DNA of 64,000 nucleotides, from contig NW_019091367.1 in the NCBI RefSeq assembly GCF_001949145.1, positions 801,151 through 865,150 on the forward strand, given 5' to 3'. Below, piece by piece: positions 22,301 through 35,399 of this stretch; the first letter of the stretch is position 1, and every line of letters starts with the position of its first letter. The notes below the pieces were generated by a model. That model had not been told where the DNA came from, searched no databases, and saw only the letters and a list, made by a program, of their open reading frames with translations. This DNA is from Acanthaster planci (Eukaryota; Echinodermata; Asteroidea; Valvatida; Acanthasteridae). Made by a program: the position numbers and the translations under genes.

Positions 22301-25300
22301 GCATTAGGAAAACTATTGGCAACAAGACAATGTCGTCGCACTTGCATTTTCGTCTAGAATGCCCAATCAAAGGGATGCTCATTAGACTAGTAAAATGAGA
22401 AAAATGTTCATCGTTCCAATTTTTGCCGTAGCCGGGAAGAATGTCAGGCTTTCCATCTTAGCATAACATGCAATTAATTTTTCAAGCTGAAATTAACGAA
22501 CGAAAATCACTCCCGGTGAAATGACACCAAATTGAAAGCACAATAAAAGAAAGAAACGAAATCTGCTGTATCTATTTGAAATTAGAATCCTCATCAGATA
22601 AGTCTGAGTGAAAAGAGCAGTTGGCGACTGAATCGGAGACTGCAGTATAGCGAACACGTTAATGAATTCTCTTGAGAATAATTCTCACTGGCCAATTTCC
22701 GTACATTAGCCGTGTAATGAAGGCCATGTGTGATATAAAGGCCCAATCAAAAACAACTCTAATGAACGCAAAGCTATACCACCGGTGCAGAAATCCTTCA
22801 GCCAGAATAAACTAAATGTTATTTGCAATATTATCCCAAAATGGATAACTTCATCAATAGTGACGACTTCCAGTCATGTAATGTATCCAATCGAGATTGC
22901 ACATGACTGCCAAAATGGTTTCACTTCTCGAAACTGAAAAGATGCAGATTGAGAAAAACATCATTGACATTACTTAGTCAAGTATGGGATATAATAATTG
23001 AAGGATACACTTTCCGTGCATTTACAACAATTTTCATTGGAAAAAAAGGTGTTTTCAACGTTGTCAACATTTTGGAAGCCAAACTGTTTTTTAACTTTGG
23101 CCCCCGAACAACGGGAGTTAGCTTTTGAAGTAATTGATATCGAGCGTTTAAAAACCTGTTAATTTCATTTAAGCTGAAAAAATGGCCTCCAACCAAGACA
23201 GACATCATTTAACTCGACAGAAAAAAAACGTAATAAAAACATAATAAAAGTTAAGACAAACTGTCGTACCGGCTAGATATTTTCTAAATATTCTGACAGA
23301 AGCAATTCCGTATTCATGTACCGGTAGTCATTTCTCTGTGAGCAGCTGAGTTCCGAATGCTTAATCGTTGTAAACCGAGCTAAAAGGGCATGCTTTGATC
23401 TGAATGCGCATCGAGGATTAAACAAACACGGCCAATACATTTCGCAAGCACAATAAAATCGTACATTATGAAAGTCAGACTTACACACACTGCAAAGACG
23501 TCTACCGGTGAAGAGGTGAACCACAAATGGAAACAGAGACGATTCGTACGAAGTATTTCGCCGATAGAACCGGCTTAGACTCTTTTGTGATCCGCAAATG
23601 CTGATGGTGAGGTTTTTTTTTTTTATAACTGCAGTCCAACTCTCGACACGATCGCTTTGCCATGGGATGCGAGAGGAGTGTTACATTGAGACACATGCGG
23701 ATGCACCTTTAGTAGGCGCGGGGCGAAACGGCTTCTACGGCTCCCCTATCTCCGACTGTCAATCAACCCAGCGCCCGTTGACCGGCGGACAAACTCACAA
23801 TGATAAATATTATTCTCCGCGCACTTTGCTCACACGCCCCTGCTACATCTGGACCCGGCTAATCCGCCGTCAGCCAATCACAGGCTTCCAAAACCACCCA
23901 TGGTCATTTTTGCCTTGTTTTCTCGCGTCCATTTTTTTTTCGCCCGTCGGTCTCCCTTTTTCAGCATTCGTGTTCGCGGTCTGACGTGCGAGCGCGCGTG
24001 AAGAGCATCCAATCAAGCCTGCTCCACACTGGACGAGTTTGCTCACTCTTGATGTGCCTGAATGCACAAGGTTGAACAATTTCTCAAAGAACAAGGACAG
24101 GGGTGTTCCCAAGCGGTTGCGACACAGTAGTAACAATTATATACGACATCACAACGAGGTCAGCCTCTGGTAAACAAACGTTTGGCGTCTTCAAAACTTA
24201 ATGTTCCAAGATGTACTTTGCGTCGGGCAGATGTTAATTATTTTTAATAACGGGTTTTGCCCTTTGCGTCACTAATAAATATGATTTTATCATTGTATGC
24301 ATCTGTTTCAATTGTTTTTAGTTATGTGATTTAAGAAGTTTTTAACCAAAGCTTAAAACCATTTGAAAGATATGCAGGTCTTTCATTATAGATCCCGTCT
24401 TTTCGAAGTATCCTTCATGGCATTTGTTGATTTTTGGAGGTAACGAAAGTGCACAGATGCACGTGCATCCACTGTGTGGAATCCAATCCGCCCAATTGGA
24501 AAAAAAGTGAAGCTGTCAAAATAATGTTTAAACAGGAAAACAGTTGTGTAAGCTGAAACGTTTTGGATGTCAACAAGTTGGTTGGTTATGGAACGTTTAA
24601 ATTCTATGAAAAACTGGGGGATTTTGGTCATGATTTTTGTTTTGTTCATAAATCTGTTGATTAATTAATTTCTCTAAACTGCTGGAGGGAATTTAAGAGG
24701 CTATACTTGCAACCTCTAATACTGGAGGTGAATGAGATCATTCTTTTCAAATGAACATTTTTCCAACCTTAGGAAGATGCTATAAAAAAGGAACTCAACA
24801 GTGCTGCAGTACAGAATACGCATGTCTTGCGCTCATGACGTTCTGATGGGCATTTGTCTTTGTCACTGAATACAGAGCCGATATTGGGGTTTCGCTTTAT
24901 GTCAGAAGACATAATCTCTACTTAGGCCTAACCATCCTGGATGTTTAGCCGTCAGTAATTCAGAAAATTGATTTCTGATGTCTGTGCAATTTTGATTTTG
25001 CATGTACTTTCGAAACCACATCGCCCGTCTCTAAAAGTAGACAAGTATGGGGTTGTACTCACGTTAGATTTTTCCATCGCCTGGTGGAATGGGCTACTCT
25101 ATTTTATCACTGGGTTTTTTGTCCCATTATCTGGTATGCGCATAAAACAAGGAACTATCTGCTACGAGGAAACGAGGACTTTATAGTTTCATTCATTGCT
25201 TTTCACCTTGACAAATCGCATTAGATATTCTGGACGCCATTTATGGTGTAAGAACACCACAACAAAATTCTCGTCACTTCAGTTAATTGAATACAATAAA

Positions 25301-26159
25301 CTCAGCTGAGCACGGATTTTAAACTGTTCCTAGTCTAGTCCAGCGGGTGCTGATCAGTAATCCAAACTCACGTGTGGTTCCGAATTTCAATAGTATGCTT
25401 TGTAGTTTCTTCTGGCTTGGAAAAAAGCAGAGAACTGGAAAGGGAGACGTAAAAATGAAGAGATGCCGGGTAACCCAGGGTCAAGAAGCATGGCCCCAAA
25501 GGGTCCCCGGTGACTTAAAGTTTGGTATAATTACTGCCCTAATGGAGGTATAAAGTTTTAGTCATTCTTATTTTGCACTGCTTAAGCTTGCAGCATTTTT
25601 CATTTGAAACAGTGTGTTAGAGATTACAAATGACCAGTAAAATGTTAGAAGATTACAGCCGACTTTTTCGCAGTACAATCAGCCTCTCTTACGATGTTCA
25701 GAAGAGTCGTAAAAGCACCCTGATCGCGCAAAGCATCCGGGTACCAAACGAGCCCCTCCTGCGTGTTCGAATGGCATCAACAAACTGCACTTTCATGTCA
25801 ACTACGCAAACTACACAACCTATATCCTTATTCCTAGCTCAACGCCTCAATACATGTACAAGCACTAGGCTAGTAAAGGAACGTGACGGAAAACTAGGTA
25901 TAAGAGGGCTCACCTTTCGATTTGTTCAAGTTTTCGGTGGTGTTGGAAAGATGTTTTGGCAACGGACAGCAATCAGCAAGGGTTGTTTTCCTGGTAAACT
26001 CCGCCTTGATCGCCCGATAACTGAACAACTGCTGACAGGAGCATTAGATCTTTGAAAAAGAAAAAAGCTCCAAATGCCACCCTGCCATTGGAAAGTTGTG
26101 GCTTTAGTTTGGGACCACTAGAGGCATCCGCAGGATGTGAGGTGTGTATAGTCGCGATG

Positions 26160-26440
26160 AAAAGACCAACAAGGCCCCCCAATTAGGGCTGCTAGCGAGC
26201 GCGTAAGGACACAACGGCCCTGCTAACACGGGAACAATCGGCCAGACAATGGGCTACAATTTGGACCGCTTGTCGTAAATTGGTGGGGAGGAGTCGCCCC
26301 CCTGATCTTGTTTGCATAGACGCGTTGCTGTCAACCGAGGGGTTCCGAAAGGAAGAGAGGTTGGATGCTTGCGGCTTTCGAGGGGATGGGAGGGGATGTG
26401 AAAGGGCAGCACGCAATGTGAGACAATCGGCCCAGATAAA
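26160..26440. promoter_or_regulatory. Candidate regulatory island with repeated Sox-type words
   Basis: GAACAATCGG, GACAATGGGC and TACAATTTGG lie within 35 bases (26232-26264). ACAATCGGCC recurs at 26423. A CCCAATTAGGG homeodomain word stands at 26178. SoxB-like sites near a neural gene are plausible. Not tested for conservation. Confidence 0.35.
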
Positions 26441-28321
26441 GATGCAGCTTGCCTCTCGCTTCTCGCTTCTCAGAAAGCTTCAGAAAAGAGAGGGTGTAAT
26501 AAACTTAAGCCCTTTTCTGAAAATGCCCAGGTGATGATTTGCTCTAAGTGACAGCTGTCAAGATGGATGTTGATGCTCCCTCACCCCCCGGTTTTTTTTT
26601 GGGGGGGGGAGGTATGAGGTGTAAGGGTTGCACTTCAAGCTCTTCATCACCCAGCACTTTCGCCCGGGATACCCTCTAAAAATAATCCTGCACGGAACGT
26701 GTTCTTTGTAGTGTGCACAAGATATGTTAAACATGTCTTTTCTTGGACTCCTACGGCCCCGGGCCAGGCCCAACGGGAACCCAAGTGACTAAAGCAGTGG
26801 AGAGAAACCCATAGTAGTGTGCAGGATCAATTATGTCATTTGCAGCAACACCTCATTAGTATACACTATAACAAGATCGCTTAAAAAAAATAGTATCCGC
26901 ACCGCAGGTGGAGTGGATAAGACTACTGCAATAGCAGCTTTTTATCTGTTTGAAAAGGAGCACATGGCCCACACTCCTGGGGTTCTGTCTGCACGATCTG
27001 TTTGGAAAAAAATCCAGAATATGCTCGGGTCGCAGCCGCACTGTTTTGTTGCGGGGAGAGTAACATGCAGCGGTGTAAATTCGCGCTAGGAACGGGGGGG
27101 GGGAATCAGGCTGGGGGTGGGTTGTGGCTCGCCCGGTCATGGAAATTTGAAAGGCCCCAGGGGGATGTGCTCACATCAGATGACACTAGGGGGCGGTGTT
27201 CATGATACAGATGCACAACCGGAATATGTATTACACTCCAAAAACCTTACATCAAAAAGGGGGCATTTAAGACTTTTTTAATTGGCCTGACTCCCTTTTT
27301 GAGTGCTATTGAATACATTTTGGTGTTGGGGAATCCAAACAACTCTTCACATTCCGCCTTAAACTTTTTCTCTCACCTCAAAAATGTGCCGAGGGTGATT
27401 CAATAGCCCATCCCCAAGGTCAAAAAGGGTGGGATATATACCCCCATCCCCTCAGGATTTACGCCCTTGATAACGAGGAAGACTCCTGTCGATAATCTGA
27501 CGGGTAGCCGACAGGAATCTTGTGGCAGCCTATTGCAATTTTCCATATAGCGGCTTTGACTCTGATCCAGCTTAATTGGGCATCCAAAACATTTTCTAAC
27601 CTGAACTGTTTAATATGGCAAACGGTGGCCCAACTTAAGACATTTTTATGCCTGTGCCGTAGAACATTTAGCTGAATTTATAATGGTCTAAGGCTTGGGG
27701 AGCTACATTCACGTAACTGAAACATTCAGTCAAAACGAAGCAGAGTTTTAGACACCTCACACGCATTGGAGGGTTGAGTTATTCATGGTGTTAAGAGTCC
27801 CTGTCGTTCTCCCGAGAGGCCTTCTTGTTGACGGTTAAAGGAAACCGAGTGCAGCTAATGCAGGGGGGGGGGTTGTCCGCTCCGAAAGTCTTTTTTCCTC
27901 CTTAAACTAGAATCCGGCTTCGTCGGTCAGTATCCGGGCGTGACTGTATCAGTCGTACCCTCGAGGTTTTGGGGGAAATGGAGTAAACAAAATGATGAGT
28001 TCGCAATCGGTCACCAGGAATTTTCCGCATCGATCGACTGTGGTGGGTATCACTGAGTTCATCCCTGGGCTTTGTGTGCAAGACGTCCTTGCTATGAGGA
28101 GGAGTGGTTGGGTCACAGCTGTATATTAAAATAAAGAGAGTAGTGTCAACTTCAGCCTTTGCAGGCAAAATGGTTGTTTAATATGTGGGCATCGCAGTAT
28201 GCAGCAACTGTGTACCAATTGTCCATGTGCACTGACGCATAATCCCCCATGTTGGTTCCAACAACTGAGGGACACTCATGTCGTAACTCTCTCCCTGAAG
28301 AGCTCTGGGTTGGATTGATCA

Positions 28322-28365
28322 TGACCGACGTTTCGACAAGCCTGCTTTAGAAGCCGTCATCAGTA
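28322..28365 (-). other. Hammerhead-like core words, degenerate
   Basis: On the minus strand CTGATGA is followed 22 bases later by GAAACGTC, the order found in hammerhead ribozymes of Penelope-like retroelements. Stem II pairs only weakly (GAC with GTC) and I find no convincing stem I. It may be a decayed retroelement end rather than a ribozyme. Confidence 0.2.
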
Positions 28366-28859
28366 GACCCTCTGGAAGACTCGCATCACTAAGGTTATAT
28401 TAACTTTTTGACACGTCTGATCGTGAATGACCACTATCCGAACCGTTTATGAATCATGTCCAGCTTATCTTGTTGAAAATGGCCGCATTTTCGCACACAA
28501 TTATACTGTCCTTTATTAGACTGTGAGACGTTCCTTTCAAAATCTGATGGTACTAAAATTAATACATAAAACGGTAGCAGTGATCTGACAGAAAGGGGTA
28601 GCTAGAAGTCTAAATCACTCGCTTTTTACATTCACTTTTTAGGGTTTCCATTGTTACCGTACAAGTTATGTATCTGTGAAATGCGTTAAAAAATTCCGTA
28701 GACAGAGTCCGAGTGTCCACAAAAGCATGTACACTGCATCCGACCGATTACAGAACCCGATGTAGATTGTATTGGCTAATCTAGACTTTGGATTTAGACG
28801 GCCAAGCTGTTTAAAGCACCACTTTGCAAAAGGAACAAACAGAAATGGTTGAGATTGAA

Positions 28860-31704
28860 AGCATTTAAAATTCTTATCACTAGCAAAAACGCGGCCGCGG
28901 TCCCTTTATTAATCAAAATCGGCGTCCCTACCATTTGAATGTCAATATCAGCGCTTTATTTGTCGTTAGGTGGTGTTTCCTTAATCCACCTAAGCTGGGT
29001 CCATGGAGAGAGCGTCATTATGTATGGACATGATTAACGTTAGCCCCTACTGAGGAACCGTTAGCGGGGTAAGGGCATCGTATGGTCGGTCTCAGCCAGG
29101 GAGAGACTTGCTTGACCGGCGCCCGCGAAGGGCCTCGCCCCTCCACCGAACCAGAGCTAAGCCGCGTGGAGACCAGACGAGAAGAGCGAGCGAACGAGCG
29201 CGACGGAGCTTAACCAGGGGAGCTCTAAGCCGCGCCGGTTTCCCCCGGCCCCGGCTCCCCAGCCGACCCGCGTTGGAGCTTCCCGCTGGATTCCCAAGCG
29301 GTCGGGGGGGTTTTAAGAGAGACGCTCGCTAATCCCCGGCAAAGGAGACCCTCTCTCGCCGACTACATCTTATCAAACCTTAATTTGTCCCCACCTCCAT
29401 CCAAATGTCGTTAGCTGACAAAGACCGGGTTGATTTAAAAGTAAAATCAAATTACGGAGATATACGGGCAGGATGCATGACAAAACTAACCGGGCCAGTA
29501 TGGGGGGTTTAGAGAAATCCAGTCCTTTATGTCTCAGCCACCGGAGTCGATATGAAAGGCTATCTTGTTGATTATTGGGAAAAAAGGGCCTTTATGTCCT
29601 AACTTCGCCGAGGTTGTCGGTTCCATCTTTTTTTGTCAGCGATCGGATGAAGGGAATTACGGAGAGAGCCTCCACACAAGATTGAGTTGCAGTTTTGAAG
29701 GGAGAGTTTAGCCTGATGTGGACACCTCCCACTCTTTCAGTCCAGTCTGAGGGAAGAAGCAAAGATTGCTTCACTCAATGGTCGGGAATGCGATTTGCAA
29801 ATCATACGGTCGCCCCAGGCCAAGATGGAAGTCGAATTCAAAAGAAAACGAGGCAACTGAATTTGATGACATTTTGGAAGCAGTGCAATGCGATATACAT
29901 GTACATGTATATATGTGAAGGGGCTGGACGGGCATTGTAGAGAATGCAGTCATGTAACACGTTTGGGGCGCTACAGTCGGCTGAATTCGTATGCAGCTTC
30001 GACGGCATCATTTGCAATCTGTCGAATTCAGCAGAACAGAGACCACACGAGGCACCATTTTTAATAGGCGGAGCAATGCCTATAACGTTCTTGGTCCCCC
30101 TTGATTTCGTGGGAGCTCATAGGATGCATGTCGTGCCTTTGTAAGCTCAATGTTTGCAGTCGGAGGTCAACTTTTTGTTTCTACCATTGCCTTTTTAAGC
30201 GACCCCCCCGCTGCTACACTGGCACTACGTAACAGGGAATAGTTCAGCATCCCACCGTTTAGGAATTACATGTAGGGCCTACATGAATATGCAATATCAG
30301 GAATGCCAGGTCAGTAAAATTACCAAAGAAAAATGGCCGAGACGAACTCGATTGATCCAAAAACGTCACATCCAGACGTTTAGGCCGATAACTTGATCGT
30401 GCCCTATCTTCCTTATTATGTTACACTGCACCATTAATCTGACCCGATGCAATTTTTGCCCGGTTTAATTATAAGCAAGTGCCATGTACCAAGTCAAAAA
30501 AATGCCACTCTGTCGATCCGGGGGTGGGGTTGGGGGGGGGCTTTCTGAACATTACCCGACAGTTCCATGTTGCCACGTGTGTACCACGTCATAGGCCTAT
30601 AGTCGGACACAATGTCATGCATGCTCAATCAACATTTCGCCTCGAGGATTGGAAACTGGGCCCCAAATCAGAGCCCCATGAATCGATACGAACCAAGCCT
30701 TCCATGCTGGAGGCTGTAATGCCCCCTGGGGAAATAATGGTGTATATATAGTTGAAATGGTTTGACAGAAGAGCTGCAATGTGGCTCACATGGAAAAGAA
30801 ATTAAAATCAATTTTGTTCCTCAAAGCTATCCCTTACCCTAGTGATAGGTGTGCAATTTATATTTGTTTACGTTCTAGATGTTATTGGTACCCAAGATGT
30901 TATTGATACCCAAGATATTCATGCACGATATTCGTTCGACAAAACAACTCAAAACCGCGCACCGTTCTCTGTAATTGGACCAAATGTAAACGAAACAATT
31001 TAATGAACAGAGTGTCTTCTTGTATCATTTCACTTGTTTCACAATCGAGGTAAGAACTCTGGCCTCCAGTCTATCTTTCGATTTCATTGCTGTCTGATGG
31101 GAACAGAGGCAAAGTGAATGGCAGTGCGTCAAAGGCGGATCTGGATCCAAGGGGTCTAATTTCAGGGGCTAAATTTCTTTGTTTTTTGAGGGCAAACTTT
31201 TGAAATTTTGAATATGTCTTTTTATGGTCCTCCTGGGGTTAAGGCTCTGCTGTGGTGTTTTTCACACGATTTTGGAAGAGACAGACAGGAAATAGACAAA
31301 AAAACGCCTTTCCCTCATTTTAACATTCAAAAAAGATTTGTTATTTTTTAAGGGAGGTGAAATAACCCCATTACATATCTGCCTTTGCGCTGCTTTTAAT
31401 TAAAGATCATCCCAGTTCACGGCCTAGAATTGTTTTGGCGGAAATGTATGACGTGCTGTACTGCTCATGCACCAAATTGCCAACATAATATTATCGTACG
31501 GTGGAGGCGGTTGTTCAGATGTGTTTTATGTAAGCATTATGGTTATATTGTGTTTCTGTCCACAGGAATGAGAATGGTCATTATGCAAACGGCAGATGAC
31601 ATTTTGTGCTCGTGGTTATTGTCATAGCAGGGCTGAGGACAGGCATTTCTTGAAGCAGCCAAAAACGTTTTTGACTGGTTATCTCACTGTATCATGGGAT
31701 TCGC
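28860..31704. other. Intergenic; regulatory-like at 28870-29100
   Basis: 28870-29100 is complex sequence with TTATTAATCAAAATCGG, AATGTCAATATCAG, CTTAATCC and GATTAACGTTAG words (homeodomain, Onecut and Otx-like). 29100-29340 is GC-rich. 30878-30913 is an 18-bp unit repeated twice with one mismatch (GATGTTATTGGTACCCAA). No gene is seen. Confidence 0.45.
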
Positions 31705-31840
31705 CAGCGTGACGGCAGGAAGACCAGTGGGCTAGTACGGGGGTCTGCGCGGGCCTGGGTCTGTAGTTTAGTCAGCGTGACGGCAGGAAGACTAGTGGGC
31801 GAGTACGGGGGTCTTAGCGGGCCCGGGTCTGTAGTAGTAT
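31705..31840. repeat. 68-bp tandem duplication
   Basis: Two copies start with CAGCGTGACGGCAGGAAGAC at 31705 and 31773. They differ at a few positions, for example GTCTGCGCGGGCC versus GTCTTAGCGGGCC. Confidence 0.9.
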
Positions 31841-34800
31841 TGGTGTGCATGCTAAGACCGCAGGCAGGAGACAGTGTGCTTCGTATATAATTCATGCTGA
31901 AAGTATATACACGGACGGGTTGAGTGCAGGGGTTTTGAGTGGGCCGGCGGTCACATGAAGGAAGTCAATTCAGTGGACCTATCAAACCGTCACCGTTTTC
32001 ATGAAGAGCCCCACGTAGATTTTGAGGAAAAACTGGTTGTCGGGAAATTGCGTGGGAAGCTTCTCCTGTATAAAAGCTTCAAAAATACCAATATGGAATA
32101 AGTTCATGAAGTAAAAATCCCTCGGATGATTCTTCGAGAGATAAACCGTTGCCTGAACCAAGTAATTAAAATGAACAAAGTGGTTTATTAGCTGCAATCA
32201 ATTAGTAAAGATGCGCGTCCGTTCGTGGAATAAAAAATCCACGTTTTCCTTCTTTTTGGCCCTAGGGAAGGGGCAGACATATTCACGCGCGCAACACTGT
32301 AAATCTCACAAATAAGTGTGGCTCTTCGTGAAAACGAAAATCTTACTTGACCTACTTTTCGGCCTTTCCCAGTCAATAAGGTTTTGTCCCTGTACGGGGG
32401 AAGGCAGTAAGATTTGTGTCTCTTCGTGAAAACGCAAAATGCACTTATCGAGATCTTGAAACTTGAGGCATGAAACTAAAGCTTATAGCCTATACTGATG
32501 ATTTCATTCAAAGCTCATGGTGCGTTGCGGAGTATTTTTCAGTTACGTGAAACAACTGATACTTTTGGATTCTTTCCAATGGAAGGTTAAACAGGTTATA
32601 GGCAATTACTGAATTCAAATCCTGAATCATTACGCTATTATTTTGGTTCTTTACTTCGTTGAAATCTCATTCCAACCTTGATGAAACTGAAGCTTCTTTC
32701 GGGAAGCAATCGTTATTGAATTAATTGTGCAGTTTCAGAGTTTAATAAAATTTGTTTCAGAGCAAAGCGACTTCAGTTGAACTGGTCTACCTCTCCCAAT
32801 TTGCAACAAGATAATTGATCTCTTTTACTTTTGTAACAGTGATCACTTTGAACCATTTCAAGATCCTCTGGGTGGAAACTATATGGGGTTTTACCGCAAC
32901 TCAACTCATAACTCAGCAGCTCAGTATGCTCATTCTTTCGGTCTTCTCAATGATGAGCTCATGTGTAAAAGAGTGTTATCTGGCGCACACGTTGCATTTC
33001 GATTGCTACGGCAAACTTTTTCGGACCAAACCATAAAGTAATTTTCTTGCGTAATCGAGATCATCTCTGCAGGGCATGGAAAAAGTTACATGAACTCTTC
33101 AGCTTTGAAAAGATGCCATTCTTAGTTTTACATTGGAAGAAAAGAAACGTTACTTTTAGGTTGCATTTTTTGGGGGGACGGGGACAATCTGTGTGCAGTA
33201 AGTAGTTTGAATCTTCCCCAAATCATAAATTCAGAGGAAGACGCCCAAATTTGCAGTAACCTGCACTTGCTTATGTATAATGTAGGTGTGTGATTTATTG
33301 CACACCTATGCCATTTTCCCAGGCCTTGCAGTAGGCTCCCGAATTAGTTTTTTCACAGGATCTGTACTGTGTCTTTTGGATAATCCAGCCATGTTTCCGC
33401 CCTTCCCCAAAAGATGTAACAGCACAATGGTGGGAGATACATGTAGAACAGGGAATTGTCCTATTTCATTCTTATCCCCGCGATAATGAGCAAAAGTCCT
33501 TGAAGTGGGGTGAGGACACACTGTGGATGTGTTGTTAATTTTAAAGAACTAGACAACAAAAATCTCACCAAGTGGTCCCCAACCATGTGTCACACCATTG
33601 GTCACGTAGCGTATCGACTTGGTACCGGAAGATGGCTATTTATGCGTTTGATTGGCAGGACGGGCGGCTTGGCCAGGGAGACAGGGCCCCCCGGGGCGAG
33701 CACAGCTTGGAATGAGCCCCGCCAGAGGCGTTGAGACCTCGGGGGAAACTGATCGCTGCCGGCTGGTCCATACGTGACTCATGAACACACACCGCACAGC
33801 AGCATCACGCGGACATCGGCCAGGGTACCGTATAACACCCGTGGCCGTCCACAGCGCTGGAGATAAGAGGGCACGGGGGGCAAGTAATAAAGCTGGACTC
33901 CGTGACCCCGTCAAGGCCGGACGGGGACAGAGGATCAGTAAAAAAGAAAAAGAAAAAGAAAAGGAAATCGAGGAAGACGAGGAAGATGACAACATCACTT
34001 CTTAAGACAGATTAACCCACAAGGATGAAGCCTTGATAAATAGGTAATGGAAAATGTAAACAAAAATAAATTGTCACAAGCATAAAGTGAGTATACTGGA
34101 AAAATGATAATTTCTTTAGGACGATGCAGTGTGAAACTTGGGAAATGTCAAATAACCGCACAAAACGTGTTTATTACATGTAGTTATAGTTCATGTAAAA
34201 TGGATTTAAAAATAGCAGGGAAAAGTGGAGAAAATTGTGGTGAAGAAAACAGCTAGGATGTATATTGTAAATGACCACCGATTTCATATTTTTGAAACCG
34301 ACAAAATGTAACTTAATTAGAACATCCCAAGCAGTAGGTCATGTGACCCTCACACTGCCCTCTTGAATCGATTGGTGGAGGTCTTTTGAAAAAAAGTGCA
34401 ACAGGAATGGTGTGCCCTACTAATACACCGCGAAGGAAATAAAGCCACAAGCTTTATACTGGGAAAGCACAACTCAAGAGGAGTGGCAACTTGGCCGAGT
34501 TTCATTATAGTCTATCAGTTGACTTTCTAAGAGAACCAGTTGAATATCCAGCAACTGATTTGGGGGGGGGGAGTGCAAAAGCAAATGCGGCTTCAGGCTT
34601 ATTTGACATGATGTTGGGGGAGAAAAAAATATCAAAGCCTTACTCAGGGTCCTGAAAGCCTAGCTTTTATTTCATGGTGTTGTTTTCTTAGGGTTTTGGT
34701 GCCAATATACATAGATATTCAAATAAAAAAAATGACAAATAAATATTAACATGAAAATAAGTGAAAAACCCGTCGCGCGGCCAATTTGCCCCCTGCCCCC

Positions 34801-35399
34801 GCTTGATACGCCACTACAGAGAACATAAATATTCAAAGACCTACCACCAAGGGAAAAAAAGGATTAAACAGATATATATGATCCCTAGACGAGCAGATAG
34901 TATCCGTTTTAATGGTAATGATACAGAGGAGCTCTTTTATAACCTTTCGTGTGGCAAACATTACAAGCGACACGGAACAGGTAGAACTTGTACCGGTGAG
35001 ACTGATAAAGCACAATTTTGGGATTCCTTGGAATCGAAAAATAAACGTGTTCCCAGGCGCAAAGCCTGAGAACTAGAGTGTACACAAGAAGTGATAAGCA
35101 CTCACAGACCCAAGACAGGTTCAGTCGAGCCGCCCTTATAGCAGACGATATGGCATTTTCACGCGAAAGTGTATTAAATAAGGATCAATTCCGGCCGCAC
35201 CGCTTCCAGTGAATGAGCGGGAAAAAAGGCAGTGGATCTGGAGCGTCGCTTGAGCCACATTGTACCTCGCCGAGACCCGATGACAAGATAATAGACATGT
35301 CAGGAAGCTCTTTGAATGCACCTTGAGCTCGTGTTGGGCTCTCTCTTTTCTTGTTTCCCTTTTAAACAGGGACCACTCTAACTCCCTCCAAGGTGTTTG
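31841..35399. other. Gene-free region
   Basis: A short phrase, CTCTTCGTGAAAACG, occurs twice about 97 bases apart (32322 and 32420). 33595-33700 combines ACCGGAAGATGGC and GATTGGC words (ETS, YY1, CCAAT) and is regulatory-like. 33930-33990 is an A/G-rich run that yields a low-complexity lysine/glutamate frame. No exon is recognised. Confidence 0.45.

Larger units (their letters stand above)
22301..28859. other. Gene-free region upstream of FEZF
   Basis: No exon is recognised. 22300-23590 is AT-rich. 23640-24030 is GC-richer, with CAGCCAATCACAGG (CCAAT box), GGCTAATCCGCC (Otx-type word) and ATCCAATCAAG, and may be a proximal FEZF enhancer or a promoter. 26160-26440 carries Sox-type words. 27420-28320 has no clear feature apart from the motif at 28322-28365. 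Confidence 0.5.

Noticed and set aside
33781-34005. Frame ending in a Lys/Glu/Asp-rich tail
   Set aside because: The tail comes from an A/G-rich simple-sequence run; no other support.
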